From positions 337,303 to 401,302 of the forward strand of contig NZ_JAHCTA010000005.1 of the NCBI RefSeq assembly GCF_018474025.1: DNA of 64,000 nt, given 5' to 3'. Position 1 is the first letter of the stretch; each line of letters opens with the position of its first letter. Under the pieces are notes generated by a model. It was not told the origin of the DNA, did not search any database, and saw only the letters and a list, made by a program, of their open reading frames with translations. This document shows, piece after piece, positions 26,041 to 35,408 of this stretch. The translations under genes were made by a program, and so were the position numbers. This DNA is from Alteromonas oceanisediminis (GTDB lineage Bacteria; Pseudomonadota; Gammaproteobacteria; Enterobacterales; Alteromonadaceae).

Positions 26041-26167
26041 ATCGCGTATTACTCTCAGGCTAGTGAATTCAAATGACTATTGAATATGCATCTCAGTCGC
26101 AAAGCTTATCAGCTTAAACATTTTTCTGCTCACCCGCGTATTGAATACGATTGTAAAGGAGTCGTTA

Positions 26168-26719
26168 ATGATTTTTTACCGCATGAAATTAGATATCAGG
26201 CTACTGTTTCTGCCACTGCTCGGCTTGCTGTTACAGGGCTGCACCTCAGTGCCAGAGGGGGTTAAACCGGTTTCCCCGTTTGATCTGCAACGCTACCTTG
26301 GCACATGGTACGAGGTGGCTCGTTTTGATCATCGCTTTGAGCGTGGACTGAGTCATGTCACTGCCACTTACACCGTGCGCGATGATGGTGGCGTGAATGT
26401 CGTCAACCGCGGATTTTCAGCTGAGAAAGATGAATGGGATGAGGCGCAGGGAAAAGCCTATTTCGTTGATGATGCCAATACCGGGCATTTAAAAGTGTCT
26501 TTTTTTGGTCCGTTTTACGCCAGCTATGTGATCATGAAACTTGACCAGCAAGACTATCAGTATGCGTTGGTAACCGGGCCAGACAGGGATTACCTATGGA
26601 TCCTGGCACGCAGCCCCGCTATCTCTGAAGCGACGATCAGTGAATTGGTCGCGTATGCGCAGCAGAAAGGCTATAACACCGATCAGTTGATTTGGGTTGA
26701 ACACGAGCAAAGCCGTTAG
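26168..26719 (+). CDS. blc: Outer-membrane lipocalin lipoprotein Blc
   Basis: A 183-residue lipocalin. A signal sequence ends in lipobox LQGC (Cys25), and PFDLQRYLGTWYEVARFDHRFERGL is the lipocalin GxW structurally conserved region. YALVTGPDRDYLWILARSP is the second conserved region. Blc proteins bind lipids such as lysophospholipids. The ATG at 26168 follows AAGGAG by six bases, so the in-frame start 27 bases upstream is rejected. Confidence 0.92.
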   Translation: MIFYRMKLDIRLLFLPLLGLLLQGCTSVPEGVKPVSPFDLQRYLGTWYEVARFDHRFERGLSHVTATYTVRDDGGVNVVNRGFSAEKDEWDEAQGKAYFVDDANTGHLKVSFFGPFYASYVIMKLDQQDYQYALVTGPDRDYLWILARSPAISEATISELVAYAQQKGYNTDQLIWVEHEQSR

Positions 26720-26827
26720 GAAAGAAAACACCCATTTAGCGGGTCATCTAATTCTGATAGTCTAAAAATACGGTTCAGCACATTTTCATATGTTGTGAGA
26801 ATGATGACCCAAAACGAAAGGCGTTTT

Positions 26828-27331
26828 ATGCTACAAAGCCACATAGAAGTGTTGCAACAAGCCATTGATTTACTAAATGATGTTTCTACTGACGACTTTC
26901 AGAGGGTGATGCACCCGCATCTATCCGGCTCAATCGGCAAACATTTGCGCCACGTTATTGATCATTTTCTGGCCATAGAGAACGGTTTGTTAACGGGTGT
27001 TATCGACTACAATCAGCGAAATCGAAACGCGAATATTGAAGTCTCCATCAGTGCCACTGTCGACACGTTGGAAGCTATCCAGCGCTGGCTGCGCGCGCTA
27101 GAACCCACTGACTTGGCGGGGAAATTTGAAGTTCGCAGTGAGATATCATTGTCAGACACCGTCAATGCAACGTGTGAGTCGACGCTGGCGCGGGAAATTG
27201 TGTTTGCGTCGAGCCATGCTATTCACCACTTCTCGCTGATTAGCATCATCCGTTCCTTACAAGGCCAGCCAGTGCCGGACTATTTTGGTTTTGCACCCGC
27301 AACGTTGACGCACCTTTCTGAACACGTTTAG
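26828..27331 (+). CDS. DinB-like four-helix protein
   Basis: About 167 residues, mostly helical. IGKHLRHVIDHF and FASSHAIHHFSLI carry histidines spaced as in the DinB/YfiT metal-binding bundle, and PVPDYFGFAPATLTHL is a family-like ending. Function unknown. AAAGG lies six bases before the ATG at 26828; ATG at 26801 or GTG at 26795 are alternatives adding about ten residues. Confidence 0.75.
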   Translation: MLQSHIEVLQQAIDLLNDVSTDDFQRVMHPHLSGSIGKHLRHVIDHFLAIENGLLTGVIDYNQRNRNANIEVSISATVDTLEAIQRWLRALEPTDLAGKFEVRSEISLSDTVNATCESTLAREIVFASSHAIHHFSLISIIRSLQGQPVPDYFGFAPATLTHLSEHV

Positions 27332-27343
27332 CGACCTTGTTGT

Positions 27344-28255
27344 TTATTGCGTGAGATTGAACATCGACTCGTGATGTGTGATGTGTTGAATAAATTCGCT
27401 GACTTTTTTCGGCTTATTTAGCCCTTGGCGGTAGACGGCATAGATGGGCAGTGATGGGCTGTTTAAGTCGGGCAGTACTTGGCTTAAGTGGCCCGATTGA
27501 ATATGCTCTCTCGCAACGAACCACGGCACTTGTGCAATGCCCACGCCGGCTAGCACAGCATTGATGACTGACACAAAATCTTCGCAGCGCAGGATAGGTG
27601 GAACGTTGACCGACTCAACGCCGGTTTTTGTTTCCAACAACCAATTCACGTTGGTGCGCTGAAAAAGCTCAACACTGCGATGCTGAGTGAGCGCCTGAAC
27701 CGTACGGGGAACATTCTGACGTTCAAGATAGGCCGGTGCGGCGACAATCACGCGATGCGAATAGCCGAGTCGTTTTTGAATTAAATTGTGGTCGGTATTT
27801 TTGCCAATACGAAAGGCTAAATCTAATCCTTCCTGAAACAGGTTCTCGTATTCATAAGAAAGTTTTAATACCACATCAACATCGGGCCAGCGGCGGATAA
27901 AATCGGGCAGCAACTGCTGACTGATCAAGCGGCCCAGTGCGGGCGACGCCGCCAGCCGCAATGTACCCGACACGCTGTGATTCAGAGAAGTCATATCACT
28001 GAGCAAGTGCTGGCATTCGTCCAGTAAAAACTGAGCGCGTGTGAATAAAATCGTGCCGCTTTCAGTCAGTCTTACGACACGTGATGACCGTTCAAGTAGC
28101 TGCGTATCCAATGTGTCTTCAAGTCGGCGAATGTCTTTGCTCAGTTTTGATTTAGTGATTTGGAGCGTCTGACTGGCGCGTGTAAAGCTCAGCAGCTCTG
28201 CGGTCACGACGAAATGATGAAGCAAAGTCATGTCCAGATTTTTCACAAGATTCAT
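27344..28255 (-). CDS. LysR-family transcriptional regulator
   Basis: 303 residues. The N-terminal winged helix-turn-helix is FVVTAELLSFTRASQTLQITKSKLSKDIRRLEDTL (split across the motif), followed by the linker and a substrate-binding LysR effector domain (about 90-300). It diverges from the alcohol dehydrogenase gene, the usual arrangement for a LysR regulator controlling its neighbour. A dyad-symmetric site lies between them. Confidence 0.92.
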   Translation of the reverse strand: MNLVKNLDMTLLHHFVVTAELLSFTRASQTLQITKSKLSKDIRRLEDTLDTQLLERSSRVVRLTESGTILFTRAQFLLDECQHLLSDMTSLNHSVSGTLRLAASPALGRLISQQLLPDFIRRWPDVDVVLKLSYEYENLFQEGLDLAFRIGKNTDHNLIQKRLGYSHRVIVAAPAYLERQNVPRTVQALTQHRSVELFQRTNVNWLLETKTGVESVNVPPILRCEDFVSVINAVLAGVGIAQVPWFVAREHIQSGHLSQVLPDLNSPSLPIYAVYRQGLNKPKKVSEFIQHITHHESMFNLTQ

Positions 28256-28278
28256 AGGCGATCGATATCCTATTTTAC

Positions 28279-28297
28279 CGTTTCTAATATGGAAACG
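28279..28297. promoter_or_regulatory. Dyad-symmetric site in the LysR/dehydrogenase control region
   Basis: CGTTTC (28279-28284) and GAAACG (28292-28297) are perfect inverted arms separated by seven bases, which includes a T-N11-A LysR-box arrangement. It lies 24 bp before the LysR start and 86 bp before the dehydrogenase start. Confidence 0.5.
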
Positions 28298-28382
28298 TTG
28301 AGTTTCAAAATGTCCTATTGTTTCTATTATGCAGTTTATTCACAATGGAACGACAAAAAAGTATCGATATAAGGAAAGACAG

Positions 28383-29384
28383 ATGATCAAAGCCTATGCA
28401 GCCAAATCCGCAGGCGCCAAATTAGAGTCGTTTGAATATGACCCCGGTGAGTTGAATCCCGATGAAGTAGAAATTGATGTGGAATCCTGTGGGATCTGCC
28501 ACAGTGATTTAAGCATGCTCGATAATGACTGGGGTTTCACTGAATATCCCTTCGTTCCTGGGCATGAAGTGGTCGGGAGGATCAGCGCGGTTGGTGAAAA
28601 CGTGTCGTCATTGAAGCAAGGTCAGCGTGTTGGGTTAGGATGGCATTCTGGCTACTGCAATACGTGTCATACCTGTGAGTCTGGTGATCATAACCTGTGT
28701 TCTTCGGCAAGCATGACTATTGGCGGGCGTCATGGCGGATTTGCTGAGCAAGTTCGTGCACAAGCGACTGCGGTTGTACCCATCCCGGATGAACTTGAGC
28801 CAGATGCTGTGGGGCCGATGATGTGCGGTGGTATTACCGTATTTAACCCTCTGGTTCAATTCGGTATCAAACCAACCTCCAAAGTGGGTGTGATCGGAAT
28901 TGGTGGCTTGGGCCACATTGCATTGCAATTTTTAAATGCCTGGGGATGTGAGGTTACCGCATTCACGCGCGATAAGAGCGCTGAAAAAGAACTACGCGAC
29001 TTGGGCGCTGATAACATTTTAGTCAGCAACGATCCTGACGAACTCGAAGCGGCGCAAGGGCGGTTTGATTTTATCTTATCCACGGTGAACGTGAAGTTGG
29101 ATTGGAATGCCTATATTGAAACCTTAGCACCGAAAGGCAGGCTCCATTTTGTCGGAGCGACCCTAGAACCGCTGGATGTGAATGTATTCCCCCTGATCAT
29201 GGGGCAGCGTTCTATTTCAGCATCGCCCGTGGGCAGCCCTGCGACCATCAAGACGATGCTGAATTTTGCGGCTCACCATAAAATCTCGCCCAAGGTGGAG
29301 TATTTTTCGTTTGATCAGGTTAACGAAGCATTAGATACCTTACGCAATGGGAAGCCACACTACCGCGTGGTGCTGAAGCGATAA
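28383..29384 (+). CDS. Zinc-dependent NAD(P) alcohol dehydrogenase (CAD/YahK type)
   Basis: A 333-residue medium-chain dehydrogenase. ESCGICHSDLS (Cys39), VPGHEVVG (His61) and MMCGGIT (third catalytic zinc ligand) form the active site. YCNTCHTCESGDHNLC holds the four structural-zinc cysteines (92, 95, 98, 106), and GIGGLGHIALQF is the dinucleotide fold. It matches the cinnamyl-alcohol/YahK aldehyde reductase branch. AAGGAAAG precedes the ATG at 28383; an upstream TTG-like start adding 18 residues is rejected. Likely regulated by the divergent LysR. Confidence 0.93.
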   Translation: MIKAYAAKSAGAKLESFEYDPGELNPDEVEIDVESCGICHSDLSMLDNDWGFTEYPFVPGHEVVGRISAVGENVSSLKQGQRVGLGWHSGYCNTCHTCESGDHNLCSSASMTIGGRHGGFAEQVRAQATAVVPIPDELEPDAVGPMMCGGITVFNPLVQFGIKPTSKVGVIGIGGLGHIALQFLNAWGCEVTAFTRDKSAEKELRDLGADNILVSNDPDELEAAQGRFDFILSTVNVKLDWNAYIETLAPKGRLHFVGATLEPLDVNVFPLIMGQRSISASPVGSPATIKTMLNFAAHHKISPKVEYFSFDQVNEALDTLRNGKPHYRVVLKR

Positions 29385-29398
29385 TAACTCCCATCAAC

Positions 29399-29437
29399 GA
29401 CGACACGAATAGGTCAGCCTGACCAATTCGTGTCGTC
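29399..29437. terminator. Long bidirectional hairpin overlapping a gene end
   Basis: GACGACACGAAT (29399-29410) and ATTCGTGTCGTC (29426-29437) are perfect 12-bp arms, and the inner bases extend the stem after one A-A mismatch (GGTCAG/CTGACC). It lies between the convergent dehydrogenase and OlsF-like genes and includes the last codons and stop of the latter. T runs are weak on both sides. Confidence 0.6.
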
Positions 29438-31141
29438 TTGGTTTCCCTCTCCCAAATAGAGTCGCTTGAGTTTTTCGGGAGCCTTGGGTAAGTCAACGCT
29501 CAACAACATGCCCGGCGTGTGATTGAAGCTGGGGTCAATGCCCAAACAGTGAAAAGTCGCGCCCATCTTAAGATACTGACGCATCAATACCGGGATATCT
29601 TTTCCGTCCGACTCCAGTGAGCGAAGGAACGATGATAATGTCGTCACTGGTGACGTATGCGCATAAAACTCAGCCACTTCGGCGTGAACGGCCTTGTTTA
29701 ACGCATGCCGAGGACGGGCATCGGCCGACGGTGTCACGTGTGCTTTTTCTATCAGGGCAACACTGCGCATATCGTATAATTTACTGATCGATACCGTGCC
29801 GTACAGGGTTCTATATTGCGGAAATTGACACACGAATGCGCCGATACCGCGCCACAGCAAAAATAATCCAATGTGTGAACGCTGCAACCGAGGAATGAGA
29901 AAAGAGCGACCCATTTCAAGCGCGGGCTCGCGACGATTGACAAAGGTTGGGTCGAATTCAAACATGCGGTTTAAATACAACGCGTTGAGGTCGCCATTCG
30001 CCTCAGCCAATAAGCGGTCTGTTTGCCCCATCCTATAAGCACCTACGATTTCCCGCTCTAGTTCATCAAACACGAATAAGTGCGTGTAAGATGCGTCAAA
30101 ACGATCAGTATCCAGTGGCTCACCGGAGCCTTCATTGTGTTGGCGAAACACGTACTCTCGCAGTCGGGCGATTTCTCTCACCGTATTCGGCGCTTGATGC
30201 TGCCAAGCGTAGTAGATGGAAAAATGCTTGTGCTGGTGGAGCCGCTGCTCCACAGGCAATTGCGCCAACTCAGTTTCAATTGATCCCACATGAGTTGGCT
30301 CAGCAAGGGGGTTAAGTTCACCGACGGTATCTGGCGGCCATGGTTGTTGCCAATGGGCAGCCTGGGCGTAACTGAGTGCTCGGCAATGTTCCGGGCTGTC
30401 TACTAGATGCCCCTTGACGGCGAAACCGGCGTCCAGCCTCACAGTTGCACCGCGTTTATTCAGCAGTTCTCTGGCTAGCATTAGCATGCGTAAGCGATAA
30501 TAAATACGTCCGAGACGATAGAACAACGCGCTGTTTCGACCGCTGACGAAAATCGGCACAAAAAGGCAGTCGGGCGAGTGACACAACCGGGCAATCACCC
30601 TATTCCATGTGTGTTCACTGACCCTTTTCTTATCCGCTTGATAATAGCTCACACGACCGGCTGGAAACATGAGCAGCGCCTTGCCTTGTTTGACATGCTG
30701 CAAACATTGTCGAAGCGAAGGGCCGTTGCGCGGGTCTTTTTCTTTCAGCGGATTGGTAAAAATAAAGTAATCTTGCAGTTCAGTGAACAGCCGTAGACCT
30801 TGATTTGCCAGCACTTTTAAATCAGGCCTGACGCGGCTAATCGCCCGCGCTAAGATCACTCCTTCTATACCGCCGAAGGGGTGATTGCTGGCCAAAACAA
30901 CAGGGCCTTGCCGTGGGATCTTGTCTAACAGTTCGGCTTCACCTTCGACACGAATATCGAGTAGCTTGATCAACGAATCGGCAAACTGCTCTTTACTTAA
31001 GCCCTGCATCCGATGCGATTGATACAGGCGATCCATTTTTCTAATCCCTAACAGCCAATCCAACACACGCAAACAGGTGCGCACAACCACATTGCTTGAA
31101 CTGGCTGGGCTTAAATTGTTGAGGCTGATCGATTTAGACAT
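29414..31141 (-). CDS. olsF: OlsF-like bifunctional acyltransferase (PlsC + GNAT-like)
   Basis: 575 residues in two parts. The N-terminal half is a PlsC-type acyltransferase: LASNHPFGGIEGVI carries the catalytic His87 in an H-x5-E form of the usual HxxxxD motif, and LLMFPAGRVSYYQ is the PlsC motif III region. The C-terminal half resembles OlsB/hemolysin-type N-acyltransferases (NEGSGEPLDTDRFD, EIVGAYRMG). This two-domain design is that of OlsF, which makes ornithine lipid by N-acylation and then O-acylation. The substrate is inferred from domain order only. The 3' end lies inside a strong hairpin. Confidence 0.75.
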   Translation of the reverse strand: MSKSISLNNLSPASSSNVVVRTCLRVLDWLLGIRKMDRLYQSHRMQGLSKEQFADSLIKLLDIRVEGEAELLDKIPRQGPVVLASNHPFGGIEGVILARAISRVRPDLKVLANQGLRLFTELQDYFIFTNPLKEKDPRNGPSLRQCLQHVKQGKALLMFPAGRVSYYQADKKRVSEHTWNRVIARLCHSPDCLFVPIFVSGRNSALFYRLGRIYYRLRMLMLARELLNKRGATVRLDAGFAVKGHLVDSPEHCRALSYAQAAHWQQPWPPDTVGELNPLAEPTHVGSIETELAQLPVEQRLHQHKHFSIYYAWQHQAPNTVREIARLREYVFRQHNEGSGEPLDTDRFDASYTHLFVFDELEREIVGAYRMGQTDRLLAEANGDLNALYLNRMFEFDPTFVNRREPALEMGRSFLIPRLQRSHIGLFLLWRGIGAFVCQFPQYRTLYGTVSISKLYDMRSVALIEKAHVTPSADARPRHALNKAVHAEVAEFYAHTSPVTTLSSFLRSLESDGKDIPVLMRQYLKMGATFHCLGIDPSFNHTPGMLLSVDLPKAPEKLKRLYLGEGNQDDTNWSG

Positions 31142-31164
31142 GGTGACTGCGTAGGATTTGTAGG

Positions 31165-31186
31165 CTAGGGCGTGTTGATTGTTATT
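31165..31186. repeat. Copy 2 of the 22-bp interspersed sequence CTAGRGCGTGTTGATYKTTATT
   Basis: Matches 19 of 22 bases with 3827-3848. It lies 24 bp upstream of the OlsF-like start, in the region divergent from pyrC. Confidence 0.35.
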
Positions 31187-31316
31187 ATTTGACCCATGTT
31201 ACCGGTTAAACCTTTCCTGCAATAGCGTTAATTTTATGAAACTAAGCGCTTTTGCTGCCAGCTGCTAACGTTTAAGGCATAATACGCACATTCTTTAAGC
31301 AGTAACGATAAACATC

Positions 31317-32363
31317 ATGGCTACCATTGACTCACTCACGATAACCACCCCTGACGATTGGCACTTACATTTTCGCGATGGTGATATGTTACAGGAAACC
31401 GTTCCTGCCACGGCGCGCTGCTTTCGACGCGCGATTGCCATGCCTAATTTGGTTCCTCCTGTGACTAACACCGAGATGGCACTGGAGTATCGCCGCCGGA
31501 TCCTCAAAGCCGCTGGCCCACATACAGGCTTTGAGCCGCTGGTCACTTTGTACTTAACCAATGCCACGCTACCCAGTGATATTATCGAGGCAAAGCAGGC
31601 AGGGATCGTGGCGTGTAAATTGTACCCAGCGGGTGCTACCACCAATTCCGACGCAGCGGTTAAAGGCATTCGCTCGCTGTACCCAGTGTTTGAAGAGATG
31701 CAGAAGCAAGGGGTTTTGTTGCTCATCCACGGCGAAGTTACCGATCACGACATTGATATCTTTGACCGCGAGAAATCGTTCATCGACCGACACCTAAACG
31801 ATATCGTGCGCGACTTTCCTGAGCTTAAAGTTGTCTTTGAGCATATTACGACCGCGGATGCGGTTGATTTTGTTCAACAATCGTCGCGCTTTGTTGCAGC
31901 CACCATTACGCCTCAACATTTACTGCTCAATCGGAATGACTTGCTGGTGGGGGGGATTCGTCCTCACAATTACTGTTTGCCTGTACTTAAGCGTAATACG
32001 CATCAGCAGGCACTGCGCGCGGCAGTGAAGTCAGGTGCAGAGAAGTTCTTTCTCGGCACCGACTCCGCACCGCATGAAAAGCATAACAAAGAGAGTGCGT
32101 GCGGTTGTGCGGGTTGTTACAGCGCGTGGAGTGCGATTGAGTTGTACGCGCAGGTTTTTGAAGATTTGGGTGCGCTTGACAAACTGGAAGGTTTTGCCAG
32201 TTTTCACGGTGCCGATTTCTACGGCTTACCGCGCAATGCTGGCACAATCACATTAAAGCGGACGCCGTGGGAAATACCGACTAAAATTAAACTGCCGAAT
32301 GGCAATGACATCGTACCGTTTATGGCGGGTACTGCGGTTAACTGGCAGTTGGTTTCGGAGTAA
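31317..32363 (+). CDS. pyrC: Dihydroorotase
   Basis: Cyclises N-carbamoyl-aspartate to dihydroorotate in pyrimidine synthesis. The 348-residue protein equals the E. coli PyrC length. [10 protein letters not shown] gives the first zinc ligands, [13 protein letters not shown] the carbamylated lysine, LIHGEV and FEHITT further histidines, and GTDSAPHEK the catalytic Asp. All features match the type II (PyrC) class. It is divergent from the OlsF-like gene across 175 bp. Confidence 0.96.
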   Translation: MATIDSLTITTPDDWHLHFRDGDMLQETVPATARCFRRAIAMPNLVPPVTNTEMALEYRRRILKAAGPHTGFEPLVTLYLTNATLPSDIIEAKQAGIVACKLYPAGATTNSDAAVKGIRSLYPVFEEMQKQGVLLLIHGEVTDHDIDIFDREKSFIDRHLNDIVRDFPELKVVFEHITTADAVDFVQQSSRFVAATITPQHLLLNRNDLLVGGIRPHNYCLPVLKRNTHQQALRAAVKSGAEKFFLGTDSAPHEKHNKESACGCAGCYSAWSAIELYAQVFEDLGALDKLEGFASFHGADFYGLPRNAGTITLKRTPWEIPTKIKLPNGNDIVPFMAGTAVNWQLVSE

Positions 32364-32371
32364 ATTATTCC

Positions 32372-33976
32372 TTGAAAATACTCGTTCACTGGATATGCGT
32401 TTGGGTTTTGTTGTGCAGCGTTGCTGGCAAACTTGATGCAGCCGAGAAGAGCACGCCAGAAGCACAAACGCTTGGCGTTTACTCCAGCATATTGCCGGTG
32501 TTCAGTGAACAGTTAGCCAACGGTGAACCTGCCGGGTATTCAATTGAGTTTGCACAGGGCATACTAAAATCCGCCGGTTATAACGCCGATATCGTTCAGC
32601 TTCCCTTTGCACGTTTGATGCGAGAAATGTCGCTCGGACCCGCAGCCGTTGCCACTGGGGTGGGTCGCATACCTGAAAGAGAGGACCAATTTTTTTGGAT
32701 TGCGCCGATGACGGCGAACGTGATTGGTCTGTTTGCAAAATCGGGGCGCATCGACCCTAATCTCACTCAAGAGCAACTGAGTCAGCTCCGCTCCGTTGCC
32801 GTGTTGCGCGGGGATTATCGCGTTGAGATCCTTAACACATTGAATGTACCTTATGTTTTAGAAGTGAACACGTGGACGCAAGCGGTGAAAGCGGTGCTTA
32901 AAGACCGCGTTGATGCGGTTTTTCTGTCCGACTTGGGTATCGGCCTGACCTGTCGAACCGCCAATCTGGCGTGTGATTCGCTACAAAAAATTTATACGCA
33001 CAATGTGCTGTTTAGTTATCTGGTCATGCCAAAGGTTGAAGGCAATCGCGCACACGCGATTGCGTTGGGTAAAGCCGCTCAACGCTATGTATTATCTCGT
33101 GAGTTTGAGGCATTAACTCAGCGCTGGATACCTGCATTACAGCAAGTCGCCGATCATGTGGAAGTGAGAGACGGTGTCGTGAGCATGGGGCGAATCGATG
33201 AAAAAGCCAATGCAGAGCGGTCGCTGTGGGTGCTAACGAGTCTCGAACCTGGCTTTAGTGAACGCGATGAACGCGGCACAGTCACCGGCTATGCGGCAGA
33301 ACTGGTGAAAGGTATTTTGACCGAAGCAGGTTTGCCGCAGACTATCTTGGCTGCACCGTGGCAACGTATATTGATTGAAAGCCAGATGAAGTCCGATGTG
33401 TTGGTGTTTTCCATTGCACGTACCCCTGAGCGTGAGGATGACTTTTACTGGATTTCGCCCATCTCAGCCAACGCCTATTCATTGTTTGGTCGATGGTCGT
33501 CAAACGAGGTATCGCAAAAGCGCATACAAAGCCTTAAAGAGTTACCTTCTCAAACCAGTGTTGCTGTGCTGGCTGGCGATTTTCGTGAGCGTCAGGTCGT
33601 TCAGGCTGGCTTAACCGCGCATCCATCGGAAACGACGGAACAGGCATTTCTTAGTTTTATGCAGGGGCAGTCAGACTATTTCTATTCCTCCGAAAGTGGA
33701 TTGTTTCTGTTGTGCAAACGGCTAGCGGCAGACTGCGCTGATGTGAAGCGTGTGTTCACCACCGACATTACCGAAACCTATCTGGCGGTTTCACGAAAGG
33801 GAACGTCGCCAGAGTTGGTACGCAATCTAACGCGAGCGGCAAACACCTTTAAGCGTTCAAATGAATATCACCAGCTTGCTGATAACTGGCTGGCTACTTT
33901 TGCCCAACGCGAGATGCCGCCGATGCATCAGCACGAGGGCGTCATTAATTTATGGCAACAAACAACCGATGACTAA
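32372..33976 (+). CDS. Exported protein with two tandem solute-binding (SBP_bac_3-like) domains
   Basis: 534 residues. A signal peptide (ILVHWICVWVLLCSVAG, cleavage near residue 24) is followed by two similar halves. Residues about 30-260 contain GYSIEFAQGILKSAGY and IPEREDQFFWIAPMTAN; residues about 285-515 contain GYAAELVKGILTEAG and TPEREDDFYWISPISAN. Each half resembles the periplasmic amino-acid-binding family 3, so the protein arose by internal duplication. No permease or ATPase gene is adjacent, so it may bind ligands without being a normal ABC-importer subunit. The start is probably TTG at 32372, eight bases after the pyrC stop. The 3' end overlaps dbpA by eight bases. Confidence 0.82.
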   Translation: MKILVHWICVWVLLCSVAGKLDAAEKSTPEAQTLGVYSSILPVFSEQLANGEPAGYSIEFAQGILKSAGYNADIVQLPFARLMREMSLGPAAVATGVGRIPEREDQFFWIAPMTANVIGLFAKSGRIDPNLTQEQLSQLRSVAVLRGDYRVEILNTLNVPYVLEVNTWTQAVKAVLKDRVDAVFLSDLGIGLTCRTANLACDSLQKIYTHNVLFSYLVMPKVEGNRAHAIALGKAAQRYVLSREFEALTQRWIPALQQVADHVEVRDGVVSMGRIDEKANAERSLWVLTSLEPGFSERDERGTVTGYAAELVKGILTEAGLPQTILAAPWQRILIESQMKSDVLVFSIARTPEREDDFYWISPISANAYSLFGRWSSNEVSQKRIQSLKELPSQTSVAVLAGDFRERQVVQAGLTAHPSETTEQAFLSFMQGQSDYFYSSESGLFLLCKRLAADCADVKRVFTTDITETYLAVSRKGTSPELVRNLTRAANTFKRSNEYHQLADNWLATFAQREMPPMHQHEGVINLWQQTTDD

Positions 33977-35375
33977 TACCACTGATTTTTCGTTTTCTTC
34001 ACTGCCGCTTCGAGATGATTTGCGTGAAGGGCTTGTGTCCCTTGGTTTTGATAAGGCAACGCCGGTTCAAATGCAATCGTTACCGCACAGCTTAACAGGA
34101 CGTGACATTGTCGCTCAGGCACAAACGGGTTCAGGAAAAACGTTGGCGTTCGCGCTGACGCTCCTCAATAACTTGGATAGCAGCCTGACCAAGCCTTCAG
34201 CGTTGGTGCTTTGCCCTACACGAGAGTTGGCTGAGCAAGTGGCTGAGCAAATTCGCACGGTGGCGAAAAATATCGCGAACACCAAGGTATTACTGTTGTG
34301 TGGTGGCGTGCCGGTGCCGCCGCAAATTTCCTCGCTGGCGCACGGGGCGAACGTGATTGTGGGCACTCCGGGCCGAGTCGTCGATCACATCATGAAAGGG
34401 CGATTGATACTGAGCAGCGTGCATCACTTTGTGTTGGATGAAGCGGATCGGATGCTTGATATGGGATTTGAGGACGAACTTAAGGTGATTAATCGTGCGT
34501 TGCCAAGAGCGAAGCAGACACTACTGTTTTCCGCGACCTTTCCGCCCAGTGTTGAAAGTATCGTCGCTTCGGTTGTGACGGACGCAGAGCGTATCACCGT
34601 CAACAAAACAGAGTCGTTTAGTCATATTCGGCAGCGCGTTTACCGTGTTGATGAAGCACAACGCCTGCCAACCCTGTGTGCTGTGTTAACTGACCAGCAA
34701 CCGTCCAGCGCCATCGTGTTTTGCATCACGAAAAAAGAAACACAGCAGGTTGCTTCTGAACTCAACGCGGCGGGGTTCTCGGTAGTTGCCTTGCACGGTG
34801 ATTTAGAGCAACGCGAGCGAACAGAAATGTTGGCTCAATTTACGGCAGGCAGTGCGCTAACCCTGGTTGCTACTGATGTTGCGGCACGTGGGTTAGACAT
34901 TGAGGATGTGCCGTTGGTCATTAATTATCGTCTGAGTGACGATGCCGACACCCACATCCATCGTATTGGTCGAACTGGCCGGGCAGGAAAAAAAGGGATG
35001 GCGATATCGTTAATGAGCGACGATGAGGAAATCCGCGCCGCGAGAATCGAAGAGCAGCTACAGATCGTGTTAGAAAAATCAGGGGGGCAGGCGCTGCGTT
35101 TCCATGCCAATCGGATTGTGCAGCCCGATATGGCCTGCATCAGTGTTGCTGGTGGTAAAAAAGACAAACTGCGACCGGGTGATTTGCTGGGCGCACTAAC
35201 TCAGGACGCAAAAATACCTGTAGAAGATATAGGTAAAATAAAAATCACGTCCACCCATAGCTACTTAGCGATAAAAGCGCGCAGTGTGAAACGGGCATTA
35301 GGGCTTTTTCGAGATGGAAAAATAAAAGGCAAACGGTTTCGCGCTCGCAAACTTAATGCGTTACAGTCTTATTAG
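33969..35375 (+). CDS. dbpA: ATP-dependent RNA helicase DbpA
   Basis: A DEAD-box helicase acting on 23S rRNA during 50S assembly. The 468-residue protein has PVQMQSLP (Q motif), AQTGSGKT (Walker A), VLDEADRMLD (DEAD), FSATFP (SAT), and HRIGRTGRAGKKG (motif VI). The C-terminal 75 residues (KKDKLRPGDLLGAL and following) form the DbpA RNA-binding domain that recognises hairpin 92. The ATG at 33969 lies within the last codons of the solute-binding gene; a longer upstream frame is rejected as shadow. Confidence 0.93.
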   Translation: MTNTTDFSFSSLPLRDDLREGLVSLGFDKATPVQMQSLPHSLTGRDIVAQAQTGSGKTLAFALTLLNNLDSSLTKPSALVLCPTRELAEQVAEQIRTVAKNIANTKVLLLCGGVPVPPQISSLAHGANVIVGTPGRVVDHIMKGRLILSSVHHFVLDEADRMLDMGFEDELKVINRALPRAKQTLLFSATFPPSVESIVASVVTDAERITVNKTESFSHIRQRVYRVDEAQRLPTLCAVLTDQQPSSAIVFCITKKETQQVASELNAAGFSVVALHGDLEQRERTEMLAQFTAGSALTLVATDVAARGLDIEDVPLVINYRLSDDADTHIHRIGRTGRAGKKGMAISLMSDDEEIRAARIEEQLQIVLEKSGGQALRFHANRIVQPDMACISVAGGKKDKLRPGDLLGALTQDAKIPVEDIGKIKITSTHSYLAIKARSVKRALGLFRDGKIKGKRFRARKLNALQSY

Positions 35376-35408
35376 TTTTTTCGCGTAAGCGACTACTGAG
35401 GATATTTT

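Noticed and set aside
33861..33968. N-terminal extension of DbpA
   Set aside because: It is an overlapping frame of the solute-binding gene; DbpA homologues start near the Q-motif region.
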